Source: Ophiocordyceps camponoti-saundersi (nom. inval.)
Lineage: Eukaryota; Ascomycota; Sordariomycetes; Hypocreales; Ophiocordycipitaceae
DNA: 64,000 nucleotides
Direction of reading: 5' to 3'
NCBI GenBank assembly: GCA_003339415.1
Contig: PDHQ01000003.1
Location: forward strand, 496,001 to 560,000
Position 1 is the stretch's first letter, and the number at the start of each line of letters is the position of its first letter. The notes beneath the pieces were generated by a model. That model had not been told where the DNA came from, did not search any database, and was given only the letters and a program-made list of their open reading frames with translations. The translations under genes were made by a program, and so were the position numbers. Positions 9,902 to 22,064 of this stretch are shown here, in pieces.

Positions 9902-12900
9902 ATGTGGCTTCCCGAAGATGACGGTGGCTCTCCCGATGACGGCACGGACGAGATTGAGGAGGCAGACAAGTCCAAGACCGAGGCCAGCAAAAATGACGGA
10001 ACAGGCAGAAGACTATCGACGGTGACGACGCGCTTCGGCGAGGTCCGCGGCGCGGCAAGCAACTCGTCATCATGCTCGTCGTGCAACAGCGACAGCTCGT
10101 CGTGCCTGTCGACCGACAGCGACCACACGTTCATGGGAGAGGATCAACGTACGGAACTTGTGCGGATCGCGACGGCCCTGACGCGTAACGCGGCCTCTCC
10201 CACTACCAGGCAGACCTCGGTGCTGTATCCGGTCGAGTACGAGCCAGAGCTTGACCCAGCGCACGACTCCTTCGACCTCTCCAAGTGGCTGCGTCGCTTC
10301 ATCGAGCAGCTTCAGAACCAGGGCATCACCTACAGACGGACGGGCGTGGCCTTTCGTCACCTCGACGTTTTCGGCTCCGGCTCTGCCCTCCAGCTGCAGT
10401 CGACTGTTGGGTCTGTCCTCATGGCGCCGTTGCGGCTGCATGAGCTGTTGAGGTTCGGTCGCAAGAAGAAGCCGAGACATATTCTTCATGGCTTTGAGGG
10501 CGTCGTTCGCAGTGGGGAGTTGCTCATCGTTCTTGGGCGGCCGGGGTCGGGTTGTAGTACGCTGCTGAAGACGCTTACCGGGGAGCTGCATGGGCTTGCT
10601 CTCGGGTCTGAGGCTAGCGTTCACTTCAATGGGATTCCGTTGAAGACGATGCGGAGCGAGTTTCGGGGAGAGATTATCTATAATCAGGAGGTTCGTCTCT
10701 TCTTTCTCCTCCCCCTTTCACCTCTTCCTCAGTCGCTGACAACCCCTTTTGTTTTGCTTCATCAGGTGGACAAACACTTCGCCCACCTCACCGTCGGACA
10801 GACGCTCGAGTTCGCCGCTGCTGCCAGAACGCCATCGAGCCGAATCCAGGGCATGTCTCGTAACCAGCTAAGCCAGCATATCGCAAAGGTCGTCATGACC
10901 GTCTTCGGCCTCAGCCATACTTACAATACAAAGGTCGGCGGTGACTTCGTCCGGGGCGTCTCCGGAGGCGAGAGGAAGCGCGTCAGTATCGCTGAGATGG
11001 TAGTGGCCGGTTCGCCTCTGGCATCTTGGGATAACAGCACGCGAGGCCTCGACTCGGCTACAGCCTTCACATTCGTCCAGTCACTCCGGTTGACGTGCGA
11101 CCTTGCTTGTCAGACTAATCTGGTTGCCATCTATCAGGCTAGTCAGGCAATCTACGACCTCTTCGACAAGGTCACCGTCTTATACGAGGGTCGTCAGATC
11201 TTCTTCGGCCCGGCGGATCGTGGGCGTCAGTTTTTCGAAGACCAGGGCTGGTATTGTCCTCCGCGTCAGACGACGGGTGACTTCCTGACGTCGGTGACGA
11301 ACCCTTCGGAGCGTCGGGCCCGCACCGGCATGGAAGACCGCGTGCCCCGGACGCCGGAAGAGTTCGAGGCCTACTGGCGAAGTTCGGCCGACCACGATGC
11401 CCTCATGCGCGAAATCGACGAATACGAGGGCATCTATCTTCATGGCCACCAGCCGGAAGAGACGATGGCCGAGTTTCGTCAGCAGACGGAGGCGATGCGG
11501 GCCCGGCATCGCGTCCGGAAACACTCGCCCTACATCATCAGCATATGGCTTCAGCTGGGACTCAACGTCAAGCGAGCCTATCAGCGGATTCTCGGCGACA
11601 TGTCCGCCAAGGTTGCTCAGACCATGGCCGACATCTTCATGGCTCTCATCATCGGCTCTCTCTTCTACAACACGCCCGACGCCACTGTCGGCTTCTACTC
11701 CAAGGGCGCCGTCCTCTTCATGGCCATCTTGATGAATGCCTTGACGGCCATCTCGGAGATCAGCGGCCTTTACGAGCAACGACCTGTCGTCGAGAAGCAA
11801 CGGTCGTACGCCTTCTATCACCCGGCTACTGAGGCGTTGGCTGGCTTGGTGGCTGATATCCCTATCAAGTTCATCACCTCGTCTGCCTTTAACCTGATAG
11901 TCTACTTCCTGGCCAACCTTCACAGGTCGGCGGGACAGTTCTTCTTCTACTACCTCGTCGTCTTCATCACCATCTTCGTCATGAGCGCCATCTTCCGTAC
12001 CTTGGCGGCTGCTACCAAGACTATATCGCAGGCCATGGCCCTCGCCGGCATCATGGCTCTGGCCCTTATTCAGTATACCGGGTTCGCCATACGCATCCCG
12101 CAGATGCATCCATGGTAAGGCTTTGCCCTCCCTTTCCTTTGTGTCCCCCCCGTTTCTATATATGCTGATTTTGCCCTCTCAGGCTTTCGTGGATCAGGTG
12201 GATCAACCCCGTCTTCTACGCCTTTGAGATTCTCATCGCCAACGAGTTTCACGGTCATCGATATACTTGCTCAAGCATCATCCCCAACTACTCTCCTCCC
12301 GTTGGCAACTCGTGGATCTGCGCCATCCCCGGCGCCGTCCCCGGCGAGTTCACCGTCAGCGGCGACAGCTTCATCAAGGCCGACTACGATTACACATGGA
12401 GTCACGCCTGGAGGAATTTCGGCATCCTCTGCGGCTTCCTCATCGGCTTCATCATCTTGTACCTCTTCACCATCGAGGTCAACTCTTCGACCACCAGCAC
12501 GGCCGAGGCTCTCGTCTTCCCTCGGAGTAAGGTTCCGGCCCATCTCAAAAAGGGGGCGAGCATGGAAAAAGGTCCCGTCGCTGAGCGGTCCGACGACGAC
12601 AAGGAGGAAGCTGAGATTCAGCCCCAGACGGACATCTTCACCTGGCGACGTGTCGTGTACGATATCGAAATCAAGGGTCAGGAGAGAAGACTTCTCGACC
12701 ATGTCGATGGTTGGGTTAAGCCTGGTACCTTGACGGCCCTCATGGGCGTTTCAGGAGCGGGCAAAACTACCCTTCTCGACGTGCTCGCTCACAGAACTAC
12801 CATGGGCGTCGTCACGGGCGACATGTTGGTCAACGGGAAGCCTTTGGACTCGAGCTTTCAGCGAAAGACTGGCTATGTTCAGCAGCAAGGTAAAGTCTTC

Positions 12901-14790
12901 TTCCTCTCAGCAGATGACGGTTGAAACGAGGGAGTTCAACTGCTAATTTTCCCCCCTTCAACATATACAAGACGTGCATTTGGAAACGGCCACGGTCCGA
13001 GAGAGCCTTCGCTTCAGCGCCATGGTCCGACAACCAAGCTCCATAAGCCGAAAGGAAAAATACGCATCCGTCGAAGAAGTCATCAAGATGCTCAACATGG
13101 AGGAATTCTCCAACGCCGTCGTCGGCGTCCCAGGCGAAGGCCTCAACGTAGAGCAGCGCAAACTCCTCACCATCGGCGTCGAGCTAGCAGCCAAGCCGAA
13201 ACTACTCCTCTTCCTCGACGAGCCCACAAGCGGTCTCGACTCGCAGAGTTCCTGGGCCATCTGCTGCCTGCTACGCAAGCTCGCCGACGCGGGACAAGCC
13301 ATCCTCTGCACCGTCCATCAACCCAGCGCCATCCTGTTTCAGTCTTTCGATCGCTTGCTCTTCCTCGCTAGGGGGGGCAAGACGGTTTACTTTGGTGATA
13401 TAGGGGAGAATTCGCGCACGCTTCTCGATTATTTCCAAGGTCATGGTGCTCGTGTCTGCGGCGAGGCTGAGAATCCGGCTGAGTTTATGCTCGAGGTTGT
13501 CAGCAAGGGGCAGAACGAAGAGGGCAGAGATTGGCATTCCGTCTGGAAATCAAGTCGTGAGTTTCAAGACGTGCAAGAGGAGTTGGACAAGATGCAGGCC
13601 GAGAGCAACACCGTTGTCAATGACGGTGATTCAGCTAGTGATCAGCGCGAGCTGGCTGAGTTTGCCGTCCCTCTTCCGCTGCAATTCTGCGAGGTGTTTT
13701 GGCGTCTTCTTCAGCAGTATTGGAGGATGCCGAGTTATGTGTTTGCCAAGTTCTTGCTTGGTGCTATTGCTGGTTTGTTCGTTGGCTTTACCTTCTTTCA
13801 TGCTGAGAGGACGATGGCTGGTGTTCAGGACGTCATCTATGCTGTTTTTATGCTGTTGACTGTCTTTACCACCCTCGTCCAACAGGTTCGTCTCGTTTCT
13901 CTTCATCATAGACGGAAGGGCTGGTTGTTATGGATGGCTTTGACTGACAACGACTTCAGATGCATCCCCTCTTCGTCACCCAACGATCTCTCTACGAAGT
14001 CCGCGAACGGCCCAGCAAAACATACTCATGGAAAGCCTTCATCACCGCCAACATCCTAGTCGAGATACCATTCCAGATCCTAACAGGCATCATCATCTTC
14101 GGCTCCTTCTACTACCCCATCATGGGCGTTCAGAGCCCGCCACGTCAGGGCCTAGTCTTCCTCTTCATCATGCAGCTTCTCGTCTACAGCGCCGCCTTCG
14201 CCGACATGACCATCGTTTCCATGCCCGACGCCCACACGGCCGGCAGTCTTGCTACCGTCTTGGTTCTCATGAGCATCCTCTTCTGCGGCGTCTTGCAGTC
14301 TCCTACGGCGATGCCGGGCTTCTGGATCTTCATGTATCGACTCTCGCCTTTCACCTATTGGGTTGCTGGCATTGTGGCCACCGAGCTTCACGATCAGCCC
14401 ATTGGGTGCACCAAGTCGGAGGAATCCGTCTTCAGTCCTCCCTCCGGCATGTCTTGCGGCCAGTACCTCGAGCCCTATCTCAGGGGGGGCGCCCTGGGAA
14501 AGCTCGCCGACCCGAACTCCCTTTCTGAATGCCGATACTGCGCCTTCTCCACGGCAGATCAGGTGTTGGCAGGCTCGTGGATCTACTGGGATCAGCGTTG
14601 GCGGAATTACGGCATCGGCTGGGCGTACATTGTCTTTGACATCTTGGTGGCTGTCATGTTGTATTATCTGTTCCGGCTAAACTCGATATCAAGCCTCGTC
14701 AAGAAGCTCGTGCCCAAGAGTCTTGGAAAGTCGGCAAAGGCGTTGAAGAAGTCCATCTCGGGCAAGGAAAAGGAGGCTGCCACGACCTGA
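9902..14790 (+). CDS. PDR/CDR-type ABC transporter (ABCG full transporter)
   Basis: This is a plasma-membrane ATP-driven efflux pump of the pleiotropic drug resistance family, with the reverse (NBD-TMD)2 layout. The exons are 9902-10690, 10766-12114, 12183-12889, 12972-13885 and 13960-14790, giving 1529 residues, typical for the family. NBD1 has the fungal PDR Walker A variant [12 protein letters not shown] (Cys for Lys) and the signature [16 protein letters not shown]2 has a canonical Walker [12 protein letters not shown], a degenerate signature, [12 protein letters not shown], and Walker [16 protein letters not shown]. This asymmetry is normal for PDR proteins. Each half ends in a six-helix membrane domain. 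The first intron (75 bp) is a multiple of three and stopless, but homology across its boundary (YNQE joined to [16 protein letters not shown]) supports splicing. It is convergent with the oxidosqualene cyclase, 117 bp apart. Substrates cannot be read from sequence; sterol or terpenoid export is only suggested by the neighbour. Confidence 0.93.
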
Positions 14791-14907
14791 TTTGCTGTTC
14801 GGTACAAAGTGGTTCAGGGAGTATAAAGGGGTCAAGGAGGGGGGGAGCGGAACTTGCATTGCGGGTTACAAGAGACAGATATCAAGAATGTTCATTGCAA
14901 TTCCCCC

Positions 14908-17233
14908 CTATTTCGACTCGTATCGCCGCGCAAACATGCCCAACGCCATGATGACAAAGGTAAACTTGTAATTAGGGTACGAAATCATGCACGACTTGTT
15001 GAAGACGCCCTCGATGGCCTCCTGAAGCCACTCACCGTTCGCCTGCTGCCGACGCATGATTAGGTTGACACCCCTCCTCAGGGGCTCGACGTCGGGATAG
15101 GCCGCTTCCATGAGGCCGATGAGCGCCCAGGCCGTCATCACCACTTGCGAGCCGCTGGCGTGCTCGTGATAGACCATGGTTTCGCAAGACTGCTCGAACA
15201 AGGGTTAGGGTTAATAGAGATGACGAGGAGAAGGAATCGACATGACGCACCCTATAACTCTCCGACCATCCCCCGTCCTCCCTCTGCTTCGACAGCAGAA
15301 ACTCACATCCCGCCCGTGCCGTCTCGCTGTTTTCATAAGTCTCCCCTATACTCGCCATGCTCTCCAGCGCAAACATGGTGGCGTAGGTGAAGCAGATGCC
15401 CCAGCTGCCGTACCAGCTGCCGTCTGGGCGCTGGCTGATCTTGATCCAGTCCGTCGCCCGCTTGATGGCGGTACCAATCTCCCTCGCCCTATAGTCGGGC
15501 CAGTAGGTTCGAATCTTGGACAGGGCCGTCACGCACGCCGTTGTGCACTCCGGGTAATCGTACTCAACCATGATGCGGCCAAAGACCTCGGCCGCGTTGA
15601 GCATCTCAAGGTACTCTCCGGCTCTGCGGGCCTCGTACGACGACCAGGCTCCGTTGGCGTTCTGATACTGCAGTACTGTGTCGACGGCATCAAAGATGCG
15701 TCGGTCCTCGATCAGGACCGGAAAGCCGGCCGTCTTCTGCAGCAGCAGCACCGCCTTGAGCGCCTCAGAGATGCAGTCGCTGACGCCATATCCCTGAACG
15801 CGGTTGCTGAAAGGCCATCCGCCTCTGCGCGTCTGTCTGTAGCACCTCTCCTGGTCCTCGCAGTCGTCCTGGATCTGTTGCCGGTCCAGATACTTAAAGG
15901 CCCGCGACAGCATCGGCCGCCAGCGCTCGTCGTCCTGCAAGCCCGCCGCGAAGACGGCCTGGATCGAAAAGGCCGTGTCCCAGCACTGCACGCCGTTGGT
16001 GCCGTTGCAAAGCATGCCTTCGTCCTTGACCCAGAGGAACTCCTCGAGCCGCTCAATATGGCGCCTCACGCTGTAGGAACCAGGGCCGTCCCGGACAAAG
16101 CACACGACCGTGTTCATTGGCGCGTTGACCGGCGCCAAATCGGCGTAATCAGTATTGGCATCCTCCATGTCCACCAGCTTACTGGACCACTCCTCGGCCC
16201 TTTCCTTGATTACATTGAGCCTCAGATACGGGTTCCAGACGTTGACCAGAAACCAGTTGGCACAATTGAGAAGCCACGACTTGGGATGGTAATTCTCGAT
16301 GGCGGCGATGCTGTTGCGATGTGCGGCCCAGTCAATCTCGTCGTGCGGTTGGACAAACAGCTCTTGCTTAAGGCTTCGTGTCACTTCCGTCTCTGGACAT
16401 TGCCAGCGCTTCGAGTACAGGTATCCCATGGGCAGAAAGACCTGGCGGATGTGGATCCACCATCGCCACGGGGCTATGGGCACCCAGTCCGGTAGCAGCC
16501 ACAGCTCCGGCGGCACCGGGTTGACAATGTCCCAACTGACGACGCCGAGTACCGCCAGCCAGAATTTGGCCCAGTGCGGAGCATTGACGGCGCCACCGAG
16601 CTTGTGCAACGTCGCTCGCGCCTTTATCATGGCGGGCTCGTCCGGGTCGACGCCCAGTAGTCGCAGCACAGTGTAGTTTAGAGAGGTGCCAAAGACGGTG
16701 CTTTCACCCTCGATATGAAGACCCCAGCCGCCGTCCTCTGGATTGGCTCTCGCAAAGAGGTAGTTTTTAATTTCTGTTGCGTGGGCCGGTCTTATTGGCG
16801 TCTTGGTCACGTACCAGGCGATGACGATGCCGGGAAGTAGAAACATAGGACCTCCGTACTCACAGCCCCAGTGGCCGGACGGCAGCTGCAGCTTTTCGTA
16901 GAAGCTGAGACCATTGATTGCTGCGTCAAGGGCCGTCTTGGCCGGCGGAAGGGGTGGAGCGTTCTGAAGGACGGATATAAGTCTTGAGCTCCCTCATTGA
17001 TGTCTTGCTTGATTATTCACCTCCAATGGCAGGCCCAGAAAGTATCTTTCAGCATCGCTTTGCGGCCAATCTTTGGCGGCCTGATCGTCAGAAAGGTAGT
17101 GCCAAGTATGGCAGCTATCGTCGTCCTTTAACCTCCATCGCGTTCGGTCCGTCTTGGCCTCGAGCAGAGGCATTGGGGGAAAGGCAGGTTCCTCGCTAGC
17201 GATTCGTCTTCGCGTCGCCGTAGACGAGGCCAT
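14908..17233 (-). CDS. ERG7: Oxidosqualene cyclase (lanosterol synthase family)
   Basis: This gene encodes a membrane-associated triterpene cyclase that folds 2,3-oxidosqualene into a sterol skeleton. The exons, in minus-strand order, are 17021-17233, 15251-16963 and 14908-15189 (introns of 57 and 61 bp). They give 735 residues, close to human lanosterol synthase (732). The N-terminus carries the fungal OSC block WRLKDDD...TWHYLSDD and GCEYGGPMFLLPG. Several QW motifs are present (EDGGWGLH, RPDGSWYGSWGI, REDGGWSESY). The catalytic Asp, about residue 467, lies in SDCISEAL. The usual motif is DCTAE or DCTSE, so the third position is Ile here. MNTVVCFVRDGP and NGTNGVQCWDTAF are retained. It could be the housekeeping lanosterol synthase or a secondary-metabolic paralogue; the window cannot decide. 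SPO11 diverges upstream. Confidence 0.92.
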
Positions 17234-17676
17234 CCTTTGAACTGACGATGGGTTTGATCTCTGTGTAAGTGAAAAACGCAGATACGAGAAAAGCTGTCCA
17301 TCATTGCGTGGATCATGAATGGGCGTCGTCTTCGGACTAATGTATCCCCCATCCCGGATCTGCGTGGCTCGCACGTTATCGATCAATCAAGGATGACAAG
17401 CATCAACAGCCTCAACACTCTTGATGACACAAGATGCTCAAAGATGAAAGGTTAATGCATCCTCGTCTCTGGATTAAGAGTAACCAGCTCTTGTCTAGTT
17501 CACTCAAGCTCTGTCTCAGATGAAAGTGGAGTGCATGTCCGTGAGGAATAGCCATATGTCCCTATCCGCACTGTATTCCCGATATGGCAATCTTAACCCC
17601 GAAGTAAAGAGACTCAACACCATGAGATGAACCTCCGAAGCAGTGGCCATCATACGACTGCTCGGCATCTTCCGCA
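17234..17676. promoter_or_regulatory. Divergent promoter between oxidosqualene cyclase and SPO11
   Basis: This 443 bp region serves both start codons. I see no clear TATA box or known binding site. Confidence 0.4.
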
Positions 17677-19154
17677 ATGTCCACTTCTTCTTCACTTTCA
17701 AGCCAAAGAGAATGGAGTGGCCCTTCTCTCGCTTCTCCGGGAGCTCTGATCAGTCGAATCGAGAGTCTCCTGACGCCGATGGTTCATGCCTTATCACGAG
17801 GCGAGCCCATGAGCATCGAGCTGGTCTCACATCGAAGCCTTCGACAACTCGATGGTCAGGCCCGTCGCCGTCGGATAAGTTTCCCCGGGAACTCGCTGGC
17901 TGAGGCTCAGAAATTCAGTGCGCGACCCTTTTGCATCTGGGCTGGTTCGCTCCGTACATCTCACATCCCAGCTCGCGTTCTCTTCATACTTCAGTTATCC
18001 CACGATGCTCTTGTCTCTGGCGACGTCCTGACTAAAAGGTTAGTCTTGACCGGTGATTTTTTTTTTCCCTGCAGGCACCCGCTGCTGACGCTGAGGAGGC
18101 AAATCTACTATCAGTATCAGGATCTCTTCGACAAGCAGCGGGTCGTCGACGACCTCGTTGACGATATTGCTTTGACCTTGGACACTCACCGGGACAATTT
18201 GAACATTGTGGGAGGATCCCTCCCTTTGCACCGCCGACGCTCATATTTCTAGGTCGCATCAACCAAGGGCCTCCTCTCTGGACGCTTGATCATCCGGCTT
18301 CGTGACGGCTCCACCATCGACGCCTCATCTGGGGATGCGGTAAGCAGCTTCTTTGTTTGCCGAGCAACATGACTGACAGACACAGGGCACTCCTGTACCC
18401 AGCTTGGCGTCAATCTCGACGGTCAACTTTGTCGGCTTGAGATGGATCCTCGTACTGGAGAAGGACGTACGGCAGACCACTCTCAAACCACTTTGATTGT
18501 GGTTGCTAAGGATGCCGGCTCTAGGCAACATTCCGTTCCTTAGTCTCCTCGCGCTACTGGGAAACGTCTGCTGCCGGTCCTGGCTTGCTTATCACGGTAT
18601 TCTTCTTTACATCAGCTTGCTACTCTAAGCAACTGACAAATTTTACGTAGGCCAAAGGTTATCCTGACTTGGTGACGCGGTCATTTCTGCGGCGAATGCA
18701 CGATCATCACGCAGAAGTGCCTAGCCTTGTCCTGACCGACCTCGATCCCGACGGACTCAACATCTTCCGCTGCTACCGCTTCGGAGCGGATGGCGCTCAC
18801 AACCCCGGCATTCACTGGCTGGGGATTAAGACACGGCACGTCCAGGAGGCGGCAGCAATAGTCCCGGCGTCACAGCTCCATCAAGGCAGTGAAAGCCTCA
18901 GGACATCGATATCGTCAACTGAATGCCGCGATGGAATATCTCTACTAAGCGCGAGAGATCGAAGGATGGCGGCCCATATGCTGGCCCGTATAGCAGCGCA
19001 ATGCCCGGAAGGAGACGCTGAGGCCGAGGTTTTAAAACTGGAAACGCAGACGATGCTCATGATGAACGTCAAAGCGGAGATGCAGTGGCTGGACGATGCA
19101 GGGGACATGACGCGGTGGTTAGACGATGAATTGGTCGGTCTTGTCAATAAATGA
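17677..19154 (+). CDS. SPO11: Meiotic double-strand-break transesterase Spo11
   Basis: This is the topoisomerase VI A-like protein that makes meiotic DNA double-strand breaks in the nucleus through a 5'-phosphotyrosyl link. Seven exons fit the family: 17677-17917, 17972-18038, 18099-18207, 18253-18339, 18386-18466, 18525-18596 and 18651-19154. They give 386 residues, near the usual 390. The winged-helix segment has FPGNS and then LTKR-QIYYQY, with the catalytic Tyr about residue 107. The usual Arg-Asp before it is Arg-Gln here. The TOPRIM domain has the acidic Glu in LVLEK and the Asp pair in LTDLDPDGLNI. LGIKTRHV near the C-terminus is also typical. The first two introns (54 and 60 bp) are both multiples of three without stops, so unspliced RNA keeps the frame. 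The start codon is the least certain point. Confidence 0.9.
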
Positions 19155-19296
19155 CGGCTTACCCTAGAGTAGACCCATCGGAGCCTCACGCAATACAGCG
19201 TCCAACCTAGCTTCAATTTTCACCTGCTCTCTCTTCTACCTTCCAAGTCCCAGCATTTCTATTCTGCTCTAAAGTCACTTACAGAAGATCATCGGC

Positions 19297-19886
19297 ATGG
19301 TTTCGCCGCAGCTGACGGACGATGATATCGACGACGTCATGTACTTTTCCCGCGCCGGCGAGACGGAGGACCTACACGAGACATTGGCCGTCCTGGCCGA
19401 GAGGGAAAAGGTGTCGCCGGTAGAGATTATAGAAGCCGTTAAGGACGAAGGAGGGTCAACGCCGCTGCACATGGCGACTGGAAACGGCCATCTAGGTAAG
19501 GCAATCGATTACCTCCTGTGCAAAAGTTTTCAGGGGACATGAATCGCTAACATGAGCCAGAAACGACACGCAGTATTCTCAGCCTCTTCGACTCCTCGCC
19601 TTCGAAACAAAAATTTCTAGATCATGGAAACGAGCATGGGAACACGGCTCTTCATTGGGCTGCGCTGGGAGGTCATCTCGCCATCGTCGAGCTGTTATTG
19701 TCCTATGGCGCGTCGGCGGCGTGCGTCAATGAGAGTGGATGTCTACCGTTTGATATGGCACTGCGGAATGATCGACAACAGGTCGTCGACTTTTTCCTGG
19801 CTGACGACGCTGCGGCGGGGATGGAGGCAATAGCCTTAGAGGAAAAGAAGAAGAAGAACAACGAGGTGTCTGAGTCGTTGGACTGA
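19297..19886 (+). CDS. Small ankyrin-repeat protein, Yar1-like
   Basis: The exons are 19297-19495 and 19561-19886 (65 bp intron), giving 174 residues. Two ankyrin repeats are plain: GGSTPLHMATGNGHLE spanning the splice, and GNTALHWAALGGHLAIVELLL. They are followed by a third partial repeat and a Lys-rich tail (EEKKKKNNEVSESLD). The acidic N-terminus (LTDDDIDDVMYFSRAGE) and overall size match the fungal Yar1 group, which chaperones ribosomal protein Rps3 during 40S assembly. That assignment rests on size and N-terminal similarity; a generic ankyrin protein remains possible. Its 3' end faces the AAA ATPase gene only 75 bp away. Confidence 0.8.
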
Positions 19887-19961
19887 GGAGACGATATCTC
19901 TACCAAGCCACTGATACCACTGTATTCCAACCAAGGTCCCCTCCCCAACGAAGCAGAAAAT

Positions 19962-22064
19962 TTACACGGAATGGCCCTCGACACTAAGCACAGTCCTCAA
20001 ATGGCCCATGGCCAGCCTTTCCCCCCGATGACAAGCAAGCAGATTCGCCGCCTTGAGAACATTCTTGATGACGCGACCGTTGAGATCAAGCGCGCTGAGG
20101 GCCTCTATGTCTTCCTCGCCGACGTCGTGCGCCGCATCACCCCGAACCGACGGGTCCGCCACGTCGACGACACAGCGGGCGAGGAAAGATCTCCATACGG
20201 CCGCCCGCGCGTCCGCGGTCAAGGCGGGATACTCGAGCGACACGTGGACGCGGCTCGCAAAGGCGGGATCCATGTCTCGCACTCGATTTGTCGTCAAGAA
20301 CAGGATGCCCTGGTAATACTCGAGCGTGCGGAGGAAGATGGCGACGATGCGATTCCGTTCCAGATCGTGTGGTCCGCGGGCCTCGAGGAACACGTCGCAC
20401 TCGTCAAGTAGCAGGACGGCGTTCCAGTCGGCTACCATGGCCAGCGTCCGGCTGAGATTGTTCTCCACGTCGTAAGCGTCGCTACCCAGGTCTCCGGCGC
20501 TCATGGCATAGAGCGGCACGCGCATCTCTTCCGCCACTGACTCGGCCGTCAACGTCTTGCCGATGCCGGGCCCGCCCGACAGCAGCACAATGATGCCCTT
20601 GCCCTTGCCGGAGATGACGTCGTCGAAGGCGTCTTTGTAGCGCGCCTGCGACTGCGCAAATGCCAATATCAACTCCTTTTTGTCTTCTGGCAGCACCAGC
20701 GACGAGAAGGCATGCTCGTCAAATTGCACGTCGCCCACATCGTCGACGTAAAACTCCATCCACCGTTTATTTTGCAGAGCGTAGCCGCGCACCATGGGGC
20801 ACGTCACCAGTAGCAGTTCGTCCGTCAGCGGAGGCCTTCCGGCTCCCGCGTCGCCGTCAGCCGCAGAACCGCTGCCATGAGGAGGGGACAAGGAACGTGA
20901 CGAATCGATGCTCGAGTAGCTGCCGCAACGACGGGGGCGGCCGGGAAAATTGCTCGTGCGGCTGGCCTCCCGATGGAGAGGCGTGATTTCGACCTGATGG
21001 TCAAAATTTTCCTTTTCCCAGTTCGCACCGTCGACCACGATGCGCGACTGTACCGTCTCGCGGATGGACTTGCGCGGCTCCGGGTGCCACAAGGCGACGC
21101 CGCGGTAGGCACGATAGCAGTAGCCAGCCAGGGCCTCGAAGCGGCGGCCTCGTTCTATGAGCATCCGCTTGACGGCAGCTGCGTCGTCATCGTACTCGAG
21201 CGGGTGGCAGGGTAGCGACGTGAAGGGCATGGTCCCAAGGAAGGCCGGAATCTGCTGGTCGAGATCGGTCCAGCCCATGGTGGTGCCATCCCAGTCGATG
21301 ATTCGACACTGAAGGAAGTACATCTTGCCACAGTTCGTCTCGGCGTAGTAGCCGCGTCGGAACTTGGCAGCGACGGGTTTGCCGTTTTTGAGGCCGAGTA
21401 CGGTGCAACCCGGGGGAAACAGGGTCCAGACGTGCTCGAAGGCGACGGCCCTGTTCTTGAAGTAGTCATCGCGCAGCTGAATGATGGGTCCCAATTCCTG
21501 ACGCATGATTTCCATTAGTAGCAGTAGGTGTTCCTTGGCCGCCCCCTCGAGGGCCGGATCGCGGGCGGCGGCTTCAAGCCGGTCCCAGCGGTGAACGAGG
21601 CATTCGAACGGAGACCAGAGCTTGAGGCGGGTTACGTCGGTGAGGACGCCGGGATAATCTTCCAGTACGTCGGAGAGTACTCGTTTCAAGTAGGGAGATT
21701 GGATGATAAGACTGTCGATGACGAGAGCCTTGCCGTCCGCGTCCTGCGGTTTCTCTTTATCCAAATGTCAGCCGATTCTGGGGCACAAGTCAGGATTGTA
21801 CGGTGAGCGCTCACGCTTGCGAACAATGACGGCATACTTGGCCGTCTCTTCATTCTCCGACGCCTCCTCGAAGTCGTCCGGCTTCTTATCCGTCCACGAC
21901 CGATTTCGGTGCTCGTCTATTTTGGCGTATAACTCCTTGCTCTCGGCCAGAAGTCCAACCATGGCCTTCTCCTCAGCCGGCTTCTCTTCAGCTACTGGCG
22001 TCACGACGACGGCCGAGGCAGAACCATCGTCGCTTTTCCGCGTTTGTTGCTCCGAGTCAGACAT
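19962..22064 (-). CDS. AAA+ ATPase of the fungal DUF7025-like group
   Basis: Exons 21815-22064 and 19962-21754 (60 bp intron) give 680 residues. The acidic N-terminus leads into a conserved fungal domain with IDSLIIQSPYLKRVL and FPPGC...GLKNGKPVAAKF, seen in many large fungal AAA proteins of unknown role. A Ser/Pro-rich linker lies at about residues 350-385. The C-terminal AAA+ module has Walker A GGPGIGKT (about 477-484), Walker B AVLLLDECDVFL (about 529-540) with the catalytic Glu, and a sensor segment ILFLTTNRVRDMDPAFASRVH containing the arginine finger. All catalytic residues are present, so it should hydrolyse ATP. The substrate is unknown. The acceptor (AAAG/AG at 21755) was chosen because it is the only one that keeps phase. 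Confidence 0.85.

Noticed and set aside
15198..15212. TTAGGGTTA telomere-like sequence in the cyclase intron
   Set aside because: It is only about one and a half units, within a normal intron, so chance is sufficient.
15242..16495. 417-codon plus-strand open frame
   Set aside because: It lies antisense to the oxidosqualene cyclase exon and has no family motifs, while the minus strand shows QW repeats and the catalytic block.
9902..17233. Full secondary-metabolite cluster round the cyclase
   Set aside because: No P450, acyltransferase, other tailoring enzyme or pathway regulator is adjacent; SPO11, ADE5,7 and a Yar1-like gene flank the pair.
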